A stretch of DNA of 64,000 bases from Streptomyces ruber. GTDB taxonomy: Bacteria; Actinomycetota; Actinomycetes; Streptomycetales; Streptomycetaceae. The notes beneath the pieces were generated by a model. It had not been told where the DNA came from. It saw only the letters and a program-made list of their open reading frames with translations, and did not search any database. The stretch covers positions 62,001-126,000 of the forward strand of contig NZ_BMQK01000008.1 in assembly GCF_014648075.1 (NCBI RefSeq), read 5' to 3'. Made by a program: the position numbers and the translations under genes. Of the stretch, positions 24,893 to 33,495 are shown piece after piece; the first letter of the stretch is position 1; every line of letters begins with the position of its first letter.

Positions 24893-26265
24893 TGACAGCG
24901 CCCGTCCTGCTGGACGCCCTGGGCGCCTCGGGGCCGTACCGCACCGAGCGCCGGCACCAGGTGACCGGAGTCGACGGTTCGGCGCTGGCCGAACTCAGCC
25001 AGGTGCCGCGGCTGTACGTCGTGCGCACCGTCGCCGCGCTGCGGCGGGCCGAACCGCTGCCCGCCGACGCACGCGAACGGGCGCTGAGGTCGGCTGCGGA
25101 GCTCTTCCTGGGCGAGGTCGAGGGGGTGACGCCGGCCGAGCACGAGCGCCGGGTCAGCCTGGCCACCGGTGTCGCGCTGCCCGTGGTGCGCGCGGCTTCC
25201 CGGCAACTCGTGCGCAGTGCGCGGCTCGCGGCCGAGTCGGTGGCGGCGGCCCGGCCCGCGGGCTCGGTCGCCGACTGGCGGGACAGGCCCGGCACCGGGG
25301 CCGTCTGGGCACGTCGTGGCGAGGTGCTCGCGGTGCACGCCCCGGGGAACCACCCCGCGACCCACACCGAGTGGATCGAAGCGCTGGCTCTCGGCTACCG
25401 GATCGCGGTGCGGCCCTCCAACCGGGAACCGTTCACTCCGCACCGGCTGGTCGCGGTGCTGCGGCAGGCCGGGTTCGGACCGGATCAGGTGGTGCTGCTG
25501 CCGAGCGGTCACGACGTCGCCGACGAGCTCGTCCGCACCGCCGACCTGTCCCTCGTCTACGGCGGGGACCAGGCGGCCGAGCGCTATGGAGCACGGGCGG
25601 ACGTGCTGGTGCGGGGGCCCGGCCGCTCCAAGGTGCTGCTGGCCGACGGCCGGCCGCTGGATCACCTGGACGTGCTGGTGGACTCGGTCACCGGGCACGG
25701 AGGCACCGCCTGCGTCAACGCCACCGCGGTCTTCGTCGACGGGGACGCCGCCGAGCTGGCCGGCCGGCTGGCCGAACGGCTCGACGGGATACCGGTGCTG
25801 GAAGCGCTGGACGAGCGGGCCGTGCTGCCCGTCCACCCGTCGCGGCGCGCCGCGGACCTGGAGGCGTACCTGCACGGCAAGCTCGGCGACGCCCGGCTCG
25901 TCACCGAGTCCGCGCTGACCGTGGAACTGCCCTCCGGCGCCGCCGCGCTGCGCCCGGCCGTCATGCTGCTGCGGACCCCGCAGGCCGCCCAGGCCCGCAT
26001 CGAGCTGCCGTTCCCGTGCGTGTGGGTGGCACCGTGGTCCCCGCAGGACGGCACGGGGCCGCTGCGCGACACACTGACACTGACGGCGATCACCGAGGAC
26101 GAGGACCTGGTGACGCGGCTGGTGGCCGAACCCTCGATCAGAAACGTGCACGTCGGCGACCACGCCACACACCTGATGGCCCCCGGGCTGCCGCACGACG
26201 GGCACCTGGCCGAGTTCCTGATGCGCAGCAAGACGGTGATGCGTACCGGCGCCGCGTCCCTGTGA
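24892..26265 (+). CDS. LuxC-like acyl reductase (aldehyde dehydrogenase fold)
   Basis: A 457-residue protein of the aldehyde dehydrogenase/LuxC superfamily. The NADP-binding half contains GEVLAVHAPGNHPATHTEWIEALALGYRIAVRPSNREPF, and the catalytic nucleophile should be Cys274 in GHGGTACVNATAVF. The nucleotide loop matches LuxC-type acyl-CoA/acyl-protein reductases better than ordinary ALDHs. With the coupled LuxE-like gene (TGATG overlap) it probably forms a fatty-acid-reductase-like complex that turns a carboxylic acid into an aldehyde using ATP and NADPH. No luciferase genes are present, so the aldehyde would be a metabolite or building block. The gene ends at a hairpin. Confidence 0.78.
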   Translation: MTAPVLLDALGASGPYRTERRHQVTGVDGSALAELSQVPRLYVVRTVAALRRAEPLPADARERALRSAAELFLGEVEGVTPAEHERRVSLATGVALPVVRAASRQLVRSARLAAESVAAARPAGSVADWRDRPGTGAVWARRGEVLAVHAPGNHPATHTEWIEALALGYRIAVRPSNREPFTPHRLVAVLRQAGFGPDQVVLLPSGHDVADELVRTADLSLVYGGDQAAERYGARADVLVRGPGRSKVLLADGRPLDHLDVLVDSVTGHGGTACVNATAVFVDGDAAELAGRLAERLDGIPVLEALDERAVLPVHPSRRAADLEAYLHGKLGDARLVTESALTVELPSGAAALRPAVMLLRTPQAAQARIELPFPCVWVAPWSPQDGTGPLRDTLTLTAITEDEDLVTRLVAEPSIRNVHVGDHATHLMAPGLPHDGHLAEFLMRSKTVMRTGAASL

Positions 26266-26313
26266 CCAGGCGGGCGCCACGCTGACGACGGGGTCGGTCG
26301 GCGCCGCGGACGA

Positions 26314-26338
26314 GGCCCCGGCCACGGTGGCCGGGGCC
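26314..26338 (+). terminator. Hairpin after the LuxC-like gene
   Basis: A perfect 11-bp stem GGCCCCGGCCA / TGGCCGGGGCC with a CGG loop and no T tract, as is common for Streptomyces terminators. Confidence 0.8.
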
Positions 26339-26350
26339 GGATCCGCGGGC

Positions 26351-26437
26351 TCAGCCCGGCGAATAGGTATAGGCTTTGACGCCGTGATCATCCAGCCACA
26401 GCAGGATCATCTCCTCCGTTCCGTCTTTCGTCTCCAC
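26351..26437 (-). pseudogene. Possible 3' remnant of a small protein gene
   Basis: The minus-strand frame reads VETKDGTEEMILLWLDDHG, then VKAYTYSPG and stop. The amino-acid pattern (acidic start, amphipathic strand, Tyr-rich end) looks like the true C-terminus of a soluble protein, but only about 28 codons remain after a GTG, and no ribosome site is seen. The frame continues upstream without a start codon into the neighbouring small gene on the other strand. It may be a truncated gene at the island border. Confidence 0.3.
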
Positions 26438-26469
26438 GAGACGAGCAGCCGTAAAGGGGGCCAGTAGGA

Positions 26470-26676
26470 ATGGCGGCGCTGCGCATGGCAGCAGCAGTGA
26501 TGGTCATTTGGGCTGTGCTGGTCCTGCTGCTGCTCGCGCCGTCGCTCCTGCCAGAGCATTGGCACTACTACATCTACTCGCCAGCGAGCGTGGGCTTGTG
26601 GATGCTGGCCATGCTCGTCGCGCCCGTCGTGGTCTGCGCCGTTGCATGGCGAAGGATCAAGTCGGGCGGCAAGTGA
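26470..26676 (+). CDS. Small two-helix membrane protein
   Basis: A 68-residue protein with hydrophobic stretches AAAVMVIWAVLVLLLLAPSLL and VGLWMLAMLVAPVVVCAVAW and a basic tail RRIKSGGK. It opens the lower-GC island and converges on hsdS. An AAAGGGGG run lies about ten bases before the ATG; a second ATG (26485) is also in frame. Homology is unknown to me. Its placement at the edge of a defence locus is worth noting, but a defence role is only speculation. Confidence 0.55.
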   Translation: MAALRMAAAVMVIWAVLVLLLLAPSLLPEHWHYYIYSPASVGLWMLAMLVAPVVVCAVAWRRIKSGGK

Positions 26677-26810
26677 ATCTCGTCCTGCTCAGGATGCAGT
26701 GACCCGCCCCACAATTGGGCGCCGCCGTGATCAAGGTGACGTCTCTGGACGCTTTCGTCACATTGAGTTCCCGCACCTGCGCTTCCAGTTGTGGGATCCA
26801 CTTGTCCATA

Positions 26811-28088
26811 TCACTGGCCGACGCCACGCGGCCAACCCCGGTACAGATCGAGGTGTTCACCACTCGCGGGCAGCACCGGAAAGTTCCCGGACAGGAAGCT
26901 GTCAAGGATCTGTTTTCGCAAGCCGTGCAACTTCTCGTTCTCCAGCTGCGCGACACGGACCCGCCCGTAAAGGCTCTCAACGAGCCGGGCGAACCGCTCA
27001 CGCACCTCCTGCGGAGGCCACCTCACCATGGTCGCGGCGAACGCGCGCCGGCCGAGTTCGCGGCCGGCGGATCCCTGTGCGGCCGAAGCGAGCTCGGTAC
27101 TGCGCAGGCGGATGTCGTGCAACAACCAGTGCGCGTCGATCGACGACTCGGTCCGGAGCACGAGGACGTTACGTCCGGGAATGGCCGGGACTTCGTTCAC
27201 GACAGCCCGTACTCCGTCCTCCCTGGAGGCCACCAGAAGCGAGCCCGGATCGCACACATCGCCCGCTGCGCCGAAGGTCAGGTGGTGCTCGCCCTCGTAC
27301 AGATAGGGGAATCGGCTCTGCAGAATGTCCGCAGGAGCGACGAGTACGACCGAGTTCTCCGAGGACTCCTCGTTCTCGGCCACGCGTGGTCGTGACGCCG
27401 CGCCGACGATCATCACCGTCAGACTGCCAAGAGACGAGACAGGCCACGTCTCACCTCCACGCGCCTCCACGGCGAACTGTGTGTCGGCCAACTGCATGGC
27501 GCAGTCGGCGATACGCGTGTTCGTCGCCCTTTTCGCCTCCAGCAGATCGAGCGCCCGAACGAGCGGTGCCCTCGGCGCGGGGGGCGGTAGAGGTACCGGA
27601 AGGTCACGTAGCACGGACAGACTGAGCGTGCGCTGAAGGGTGGATCCGGTGGTTCGACGCTCACACCATGCGCGCACTTCCGGCGATCCGAGCCACACCC
27701 TTAGCCACAACCTCAGCCAGTCCGAGTCGTCGGAGTCGGCGATGCGGATGATTCCGACGGTGCGGGAGGCGTTGAAGCCGTGGAAGTCGCGCGTGACGAC
27801 GGCAGCCTCGCCCACTCTGCCCACGAGGACGACGACGAGATCACCGGTCCGCAGCTGACTGCGCGGATGGGCATCGTGCACGCGGGTACTGATCCGCCTC
27901 AGTTCCTCGCCATGCAGTCGCCCGTCCTGGATGTCGGCAGCCCTGATCATGGGCACACCGCCATCGGCGTGCGTCCCCGGGCGGGTGATGCCGTAACCGA
28001 CCACCTGCACGGTCGGCACATCTTCCAGACGCTGCACGGCCCACTCCCCGGGGAGCCGTCGCAACCGGTCCTCCAGGGCTTCCGGCAT
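26811..28088 (-). CDS. hsdS: Type I restriction-modification specificity subunit
   Basis: About 425 residues in two target-recognition halves. The first begins near WAVQRLEDVPTVQVVGYGITRPG, has the conserved segment MIRAADIQDGRL and ends with DLPVPLPPPAPRAPLVRALDLLEAK, the conserved helix that spans the two DNA-recognition domains. The second half repeats the layout and ends NEKLHGLRKQILDSFLSGNF. It would give HsdM its sequence specificity. The start overlaps the hsdM stop (TGATG, ATG 28088; GTG 28091 would overlap as GTGA), so the two are coupled. No hsdR gene is in the window. The recognition sequence cannot be predicted from the protein alone. Confidence 0.88.
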   Translation of the reverse strand: MPEALEDRLRRLPGEWAVQRLEDVPTVQVVGYGITRPGTHADGGVPMIRAADIQDGRLHGEELRRISTRVHDAHPRSQLRTGDLVVVLVGRVGEAAVVTRDFHGFNASRTVGIIRIADSDDSDWLRLWLRVWLGSPEVRAWCERRTTGSTLQRTLSLSVLRDLPVPLPPPAPRAPLVRALDLLEAKRATNTRIADCAMQLADTQFAVEARGGETWPVSSLGSLTVMIVGAASRPRVAENEESSENSVVLVAPADILQSRFPYLYEGEHHLTFGAAGDVCDPGSLLVASREDGVRAVVNEVPAIPGRNVLVLRTESSIDAHWLLHDIRLRSTELASAAQGSAGRELGRRAFAATMVRWPPQEVRERFARLVESLYGRVRVAQLENEKLHGLRKQILDSFLSGNFPVLPASGEHLDLYRGWPRGVGQ

Positions 28089-29575
28089 CACAGCTGCCTC
28101 AGCAGATCACGCAACTCATCCTCCAGCCGCCCGGACGTCTCGAACAGTTCCAACAGCTCCTCGGCCAGGTTGTCCACTTGGTCATGCAAGTCGACCGAGG
28201 GAGTCACAACAGCAGGGGAACCGACGTGCCGGGAAGGCAGTACGTCGTAATGGGCGGCGGCGATCTCCTCTCTGGACAAGGACCTGCACCAACCAGGTAC
28301 GTCCTCGTACGGTTCGTGCCCTGGCACACCTCGCCAGGCTGCGAAGGTATCGACGATGCGAGCCCTGGTCTCGTCCGTCAGCTCTCGGCGGCCTCGCCCG
28401 GTCAAGACCGCGGTGTCACCTGCGTCGATCACCAGTGTCCGTCCCGACTGATCGTGGTGGCCCCAGGACCGGCGGGGCTGCTTGCTGCCGGTGAACAGCC
28501 ACAGGCTCACCGGATTGCGTACATGGGGGAGCAACCCGGCGGGGAGCTCGATCACACAGCTCAGAACGTCGGCTTCCACGATGGCGGTGCGGATGTCGCG
28601 TTCCGCCGGCTTGGTCGTGGAGGCCGCACCCGTCGGCAGGAGGATCCCCCCTCGCCCGGCGGGTGCCATCTTGCTCAGCACATGCTGAGCCCACGCGAAG
28701 TTCGCGTTGCCGGCCGGTGGGGTTCCGTAACGCCAGCGGTAGTCGCCGCGGCTGTAACCGTTCTCGTCCCAGCCGGTCTGGTTGAAGGGCGGGTTGGCCA
28801 CGACGACGTCGAAGGTCGACTCCGGGAACCTGTCGTCGGTCAGAGACGAGGCGGGCCCCATGAGATGCGCTTCGGCACCGTGGACGGTCAGGTTCATCAC
28901 CGCTGTCTGCAAGGCGAAACGACTTGCGTCCTGTCCGTACAGCGCCAGCAGCTCGGCACTCCCGCCGTGCGATGCCACGTGATCGCGAGCACGCAGGAGG
29001 AACCCTCCGGCTCCGCAGACCGGATCGTAGACGGCGTCCCCCTGCTCGGGATCCATCAGGCCGATCAACAGCTGGGCAAGACCGGGCGGTGTGAAGTAGT
29101 CGCCGCCCTTCGATTTCGTCTGCGCCAGCCGCAGGCAGTCGTCGAAGAGCACGGCCGGGTCCGCAGCCGTCACGACACTGTCGAACAGGGGAATCAGGCG
29201 GCTTCCGGGTACATCATCGAGATCCCGCAGGTTCGAGACGAAGAGGTCCGGGAGTCCCCCGTCCAAGAGTCCCTGCGAGATGATGCCCACTGCCTCATAT
29301 CCGTTCGACAGACGAAAGCCTCGGTCGCCGAACGCCCGCCAGGCGTCCAAAGCGTCGGTGCCGGAGGCCGCCGGGTCGGCACGTTCGGACTCCGCCCTGT
29401 GCCGCAACACAATCAACATCATGGCGAGGGTGAGAGCGCTCTCGGGTGCCGCGATCCCGCGCAGGGTGTCCAGTGCCCGCTTTAGCGATGGCATCCCCGT
29501 TCGCGCCCTCTCCACTTCTGACTCCCACCTGTGTCGCGGCCCGCCGTGGGCGGCCGGCCTCGTCCGCCCCATCAT
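28088..29575 (-). CDS. hsdM: Type I DNA N6-adenine methyltransferase subunit
   Basis: A 495-residue methylase. Motif X region: GGDYFTPPGLAQLLIGLMDP (about 157-176). Motif I, SAM binding: AVYDPVCGAGGFLLRARDH (about 181-199). Motif IV, the catalytic NPPF: FDVVVANPPFNQTG (about 255-268). The N-terminal helical domain (about 25-140) is the HsdM_N-like bundle that contacts DNA and HsdS. It should methylate adenine at sites chosen by HsdS. The translation start ATG 29575 has only a weak ribosome site, so a downstream start is possible. The partner hsdS follows with a coupled start; the usual restriction gene is missing. Confidence 0.9.
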   Translation of the reverse strand: MMGRTRPAAHGGPRHRWESEVERARTGMPSLKRALDTLRGIAAPESALTLAMMLIVLRHRAESERADPAASGTDALDAWRAFGDRGFRLSNGYEAVGIISQGLLDGGLPDLFVSNLRDLDDVPGSRLIPLFDSVVTAADPAVLFDDCLRLAQTKSKGGDYFTPPGLAQLLIGLMDPEQGDAVYDPVCGAGGFLLRARDHVASHGGSAELLALYGQDASRFALQTAVMNLTVHGAEAHLMGPASSLTDDRFPESTFDVVVANPPFNQTGWDENGYSRGDYRWRYGTPPAGNANFAWAQHVLSKMAPAGRGGILLPTGAASTTKPAERDIRTAIVEADVLSCVIELPAGLLPHVRNPVSLWLFTGSKQPRRSWGHHDQSGRTLVIDAGDTAVLTGRGRRELTDETRARIVDTFAAWRGVPGHEPYEDVPGWCRSLSREEIAAAHYDVLPSRHVGSPAVVTPSVDLHDQVDNLAEELLELFETSGRLEDELRDLLRQL

Positions 29576-29587
29576 GCCTGTCGCGGC

Positions 29588-29776
29588 TCAGTCGCGATGT
29601 ACGTAGGTCAGCACCGCAAAGGCCACACCGAGAGCACCGACGAAGGCACCCCCGCCGGTCATGACGGCTTGGTCCACGTCTCCGGTACGGGCCAGGCGCC
29701 AGAATGCCACCGCCAGCCCACTGATCACCCCCGCCGCTATGGCGAATCCCGCCGCCACAAGACGCATCCCGCTCAC
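29588..29776 (-). CDS. Small two-helix membrane protein upstream of hsdM
   Basis: A 62-residue protein, GTG 29776, with GGGGAGA upstream. Two hydrophobic helices (LVAAGFAIAAGVISGLAVAFW and GGGAFVGALGVAFAVLTYV) flank a short polar loop RLARTGDVDQAVMT. The stop is 12 bases before the hsdM ATG on the same strand, which implies co-transcription. I do not recognise the family. Small membrane proteins do occur in defence operons, where some act as effectors, but the sequence alone does not show that here. Confidence 0.6.
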   Translation of the reverse strand: MSGMRLVAAGFAIAAGVISGLAVAFWRLARTGDVDQAVMTGGGAFVGALGVAFAVLTYVHRD

Positions 29777-30184
29777 TTCGATCTCCCCTCGGTACGCATG
29801 CCAACGAAGCACTGCAAAACGGCGAGACCCAGTCCCCCCGTACCGCGCACAGCCCACTCTAGCCCATGCAGCAGTCCGTTTGGCGTCACTCAGCAGTCTG
29901 CTTGGTACTCTCACGAGATGTGAACTTCACTAATGGCTGCAAAATTCGGCAAACCAATTGACGACGAAATCGACGCGTCACCGCCTACGGCCCCGCGGAG
30001 TCCCACACTCCAGCCCTGCGCCTCCGTCGCCGCAGCTCCGCCTCACCCCGCACAGTCGGGCGGCCCGCGCCGTCGCGCACCCGATCGGCCTTCGCCTCCC
30101 GCCCCCGCACCGCTACGATCCGTGAGGCTTTTTGCTGCCTGATCAGCGGAAATCAGCACAGAGCGCACGAAGCGGGGATGACAC
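29777..30184. other. Intergenic region between the hsdMS operon and the Pgl remnant
   Basis: About 400 bases with no convincing gene. It contains the direct repeats noted above, an A/T-rich stretch around 29925-29980 (unusual in this genome) with an inverted repeat GTGAA-C-TTCAC near 29930, and a Pro/Ser-rich low-complexity stretch on the plus strand that is not coding. It is likely the divergent promoter region for the hsdM operon and pglW. Confidence 0.5.
29869..29912. promoter_or_regulatory. Two 22-bp direct repeats in the hsdM operon promoter region
   Basis: CAGCAGTCCGTTTGGCGTCACT and CAGCAGTCTGCTTGGTACTCTC lie head to tail, 22 bp apart, sharing CAGCAGTC and TTGG. They lie about 95-135 bases before the first gene of the operon. 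Two-turn spacing suggests a dimeric DNA-binding regulator site. Confidence 0.5.
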
Positions 30185-30491
30185 ATGCGGAACGGCCGGT
30201 GGACCGCGGTCACCGACTCCGAGTTCCAGCATGAGCACCGGGGCCTGGAGGCCATCCGGAGAAGCTGCCGGACAACGACCCCTGGCACGCCTGGTCGAAC
30301 TTCACCTTCACCGCCCACACCGGCCACGTCCGGGAAGTGGATCTGCTGGTGATCGCTCCGGGCGGGATCCACCTGATCGAGCTCAAGGACTGGCACGGTT
30401 CCGTCGAGTCCCGCAACGGCACCTGGCTGCAGACCCAGCCCAACGGCCGGCAGATTCCTCAGTCGAGATCAGCTGGCGGGTTGTGGAATGA
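30185..30491 (+). pseudogene. pglW: pglW 5' stub (NERD domain) fused to the last codons of a pglY-like gene
   Basis: The frame starts MRNGRWTAVTDSEFQHEHRG and then, after a one-base deletion near 30260, continues KLPDNDPWHAWSNFTFTAHTG, VREVDLLVIAPGGIHLIELKDWHGS and NGTWLQTQPNGR. This is the NERD nuclease-related domain that opens PglW, the kinase of the phage growth limitation system. PglW is normally well over 1,000 residues; here homology stops near 30455. The last few codons before the stop at 30491 (SVEISWRVVE in another frame) resemble the C-terminus of a large ATPase, as in pglY, and pglZ follows at once. The simplest reading is a deletion that removed most of pglW, all of pglX and nearly all of pglY. 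The pglY identity is inference only. Confidence 0.7.
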
Positions 30492-30525
30492 GCGGGATGC
30501 GGCGGACGGCGAAGACATGCGAACT

Positions 30526-33442
30526 GTGAGTACCGACACGGCCGTGACCACCACCAGCGCGGTGCGGCTCAACGCCGCGACCATCACCCAGTACCTGGCG
30601 TCGCAGCCCGGTCTCGGGGGGGGGCAAGCGCCGGGTCGTGCTGTTGCGTGCCGCGCCGTCCTGGGACGGCCCGGACGAGTTGCCGTGGGGTGAGCGGCGT
30701 CGGGCCACGGTCGCGGCGGCGCCCTCACCGCTCGGGGTCTACGAACTGCTCCTGGCGCGTCAGAAGCCGTCGGCCACCGGACCCGACGTGCTGGTGATTC
30801 TCACGGACCGGGAGGAGGCGGAGCTCGGGCCCGACCTGCTGGCCCGGGTGCACCGGCAGCGCGTCAACGCCGTCGACATCTGGGACGTCGTACGGGAGGC
30901 GTTCGGCGCGAGCGCCTCCGACCACCGGCTGTTCGAGGAGAACTGGGCGGCCGAGGCGCTGCTGGACGCCGCCCCTCCGCACGGCGGATGGCCGAAGCTG
31001 GGAGGCGGCACGCTGTCGCGGCGCGAGGCGCTGACGGCCCTGGCGCTGCGCCGGCTGGGGATCGGCCGTTACGACCCGGACGCCGAGGACTCCCCTGCCT
31101 CCGCCGCCCCGTCCACCGGCAGTGACGACCTGGACATCCACACCCTGCTGCGCTGGTCCCTGACGCCCGGTGGCCCCGAACGGCTCCTGGCGCTCCGTAC
31201 GCCTGAACGGACCGGGCTCGTGCGGTTCCTGGGCGAGGAGGAGCAGGCCGGGCGCGCGGGACAGGCGATGCTCGCCCTGGTGACGGCCGAACACGAGCCG
31301 GACGCGGTGGCGTTCGGGCTGGTGTGCGCGGCGTTGTGGGGCACGCCGACGCGGCGGCGGACGTGGAGGACTACCGGGCCCGGGGACGGGCGGAGCGCTG
31401 GTTCGGGGAGGAGCCTCCCGTTCAGGGCGAGCACCTGGACATGCTCGCGGCGGCCTTCGGTCGGTCCTGCCCTGCGAGGAGTTCGTCTCCGCTCTGTTGC
31501 TGGCGGGCGAGCGGACGGTGACGAAACAGCGGCGGAGGCCCGGCGGCTGACCAGTGCCGTGCTCGACCGGGCGGCCACCCTGGCGCGGCAGTTCGGAGCG
31601 GAACGGGCCACGGCCTCGAGTCCCGTGCTGAAGGCGGGACTCGCGGCACGCTTCACCGCCGCCGGCGAGGCCCTGCTGGCCGGTGACACGGAGCGGATCG
31701 CGGCAGCGGTGGCGGCCCTCACCGGCCACCGGCTGGTCCGCGACCCCGACAACGGAATCCGCATCGAGCGTGTCCGCATGGCGCGACGGCTCGCGCAGTG
31801 GCTCGCCACCGACCCGCCCGTGGACGCCGACACGGTGGCGGCCGCCATCGACCGGCATGTCGTCGAGACGAGCTGGGTGGATCTCGCGCTGGAGCACATC
31901 GAGTCAGGGGGCGACCCAGACGCGGTACTCCGGTCCGCGTACGACGCCCTGTGTGCCTCGGCGCGCGACCGCCGACGGGAGATCGACCGGCACTTCGCCC
32001 GGGTGCTCGCCACCCGGACGGCAAGCGATCGCGGTCCCGCCTCGATGCTGACCGTGGAGACGTTCCAGCCGAAGGTCGTCGCCCCGGTCGTGAAGGCCGG
32101 GGAGCGGAGAGTGCTGCTGCTGGTGCTCGACGGGATGAGCGCCGCCATCGCCGCCGAACTGGGTGAGCAGTTGCGCGACCACTGGGCCGAGTACGATCCG
32201 CTGCCCGAAGCGAAGGGCTCCCCCCGACGACGCGCGATGGCGGCGGCGCTTCCCACGGTCACGTCCGTGTCGCGGACTTCGCTCTTCGCCGCGCGGCTGA
32301 TGAAGGGCACACAGGCTGACGAGAAGAGGCTGTTCCCTGCTCACCGCTTCTGGGGCGGGGAGGACGTGCCGGTCTTCCACAAGAACGACCTGCGCGCCGA
32401 GAGCAGTGGTGAACCATTCAGCCCCGAACTGCATGAGGCGCTCGTCGGCGACCGTACGCATGTCGCGGTCGTCCTCAACACGGTGGACGACCGGCTGGCC
32501 TCCGAGCAGAAGCTCGGTGACGGTGCCTGGCGGCCGTCCGACATAGGCGGCCTGCGAGCGCTCCTCCGGTCCGCAGCGGCGCAGGGCCGGGCGGTGATCC
32601 TCACCAGCGACCATGGCCACGTGATCGACCGGCGTGGCGCGCGGGTCGACGCTGCGAGGGTGCAGTCCGCCAGGCATCGCGCTCCGGGAGGCCCGGTAAC
32701 GGAGAAAGAAGTCGTGCTGACGGGGCCCCGGGTACTCGATCCGGAACCGGAGAGCCAGATCGTCGCCCTCTGGGACTCCGACGCCCGCTACACAGCACGC
32801 AAGGCGGGCTACCACGGTGGTGCCGCCCTGGTCGAGTTCGCCATACCGGTGCTGGCCTTTCTTCCTTTCGGGGCGAAGCCGCCGAGCGGTTGGCGGGAAT
32901 TGGGGGGTCAGCAGCCGACCTGGTGGTCACCGGGCCTTCGGGTACCGGAGCAGCCGTCGCGAGCGGACGCTGCCACGGTCACAGCACCCGCTTCCGTACC
33001 GAGTAAGCTGTCCAAAAGGACGATGAACGAGACGAAAGTCGCCAGGAACCACGAGGCGCTGTTCGACATGGCGCTGGTTCCCGCTGAGTCCGGCGAGGAC
33101 ACTCTGCTTGCCGCGGTTCCCGTGTCCCCGGACGACGCCGTGGTCGAGGCTCTCCTGAGGTCCGAGGTCTTCGCGGCACAGGTGCAACTGCTCGCCCGTA
33201 AGCCGGATCTTGTCCGGGTGGAGAAGGCCGTACGTACGCTGCTGGATGTGGGTGGCACCCTGCCGGTGATCGCTCTGGCCCAGCGTGTCGGACTGCCCGC
33301 GAACCGTCCGGCCGACGGCTTTGCCGCCGTGCTACGGCAGTTGCTCAACCATGACGGTGTCCAGGTGCTCGAGACGCTCCCGGACGGGCGGACACTGCGG
33401 CTGAACGCCCGGCTGCTGCGGGACCAGTTCAAGCTGGTTTGA
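30526..33442 (+). pseudogene. pglZ: pglZ (BREX/Pgl alkaline-phosphatase-fold protein), four frameshifts
   Basis: From GTG 30526 the frame reads VSTDTAVTTTSAVRLNAATI and so on. A G9 tract at 30616-30624 then throws the frame by +1, after which GKRRVVLLRAAPSWDGPDEL continues. Three separate one-base losses near 31340, 31462 and 31522 shift the frame three times and restore it. The rest is clean: RVLLLVLDGMSAAIAAELGEQL (metal-binding Asp) and AVILTSDHGHVIDRRGARV (metal-binding DHGH) are the PglZ-domain hallmarks, and the end ALAQRVGLPANRPADGF is typical. Reassembled length is about 970 residues, near the family norm. PglZ is a core BREX/Pgl component of alkaline phosphatase fold; in this state no full-length protein can be made without frameshifting. 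Confidence 0.82.
30616..30624 (+). repeat. Poly-G tract (G9) inside the 5' end of pglZ
   Basis: Nine consecutive G residues cause the first frameshift in pglZ; eight G's would join the start codon to the downstream frame. Slippage here would switch the gene on or off. Confidence 0.85.
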
Positions 33443-33446
33443 GTGA

Positions 33447-33487
33447 GCAGGGGAGCCGGCCCGGGGAGTCCGGGCCGGCTCCCCTGC
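33447..33487. terminator. Bidirectional terminator between pglZ and the CBS-HEPN gene
   Basis: A perfect 18-bp stem with a GGAGT loop: left arm GCAGGGGAGCCGGCCCGG, right arm CCGGGCCGGCTCCCCTGC. It separates two convergent transcription units. Confidence 0.9.
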
Positions 33488-33495
33488 GCGCCGAA

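Noticed and set aside
26657..27001. A minus-strand frame DMDKWIPQLEAQVRELN onward, possibly a transposase fragment
   Set aside because: It mostly overlaps the 3' end of hsdS in another frame; only about 40 codons outside it look coiled-coil-like, with no start or catalytic motif.
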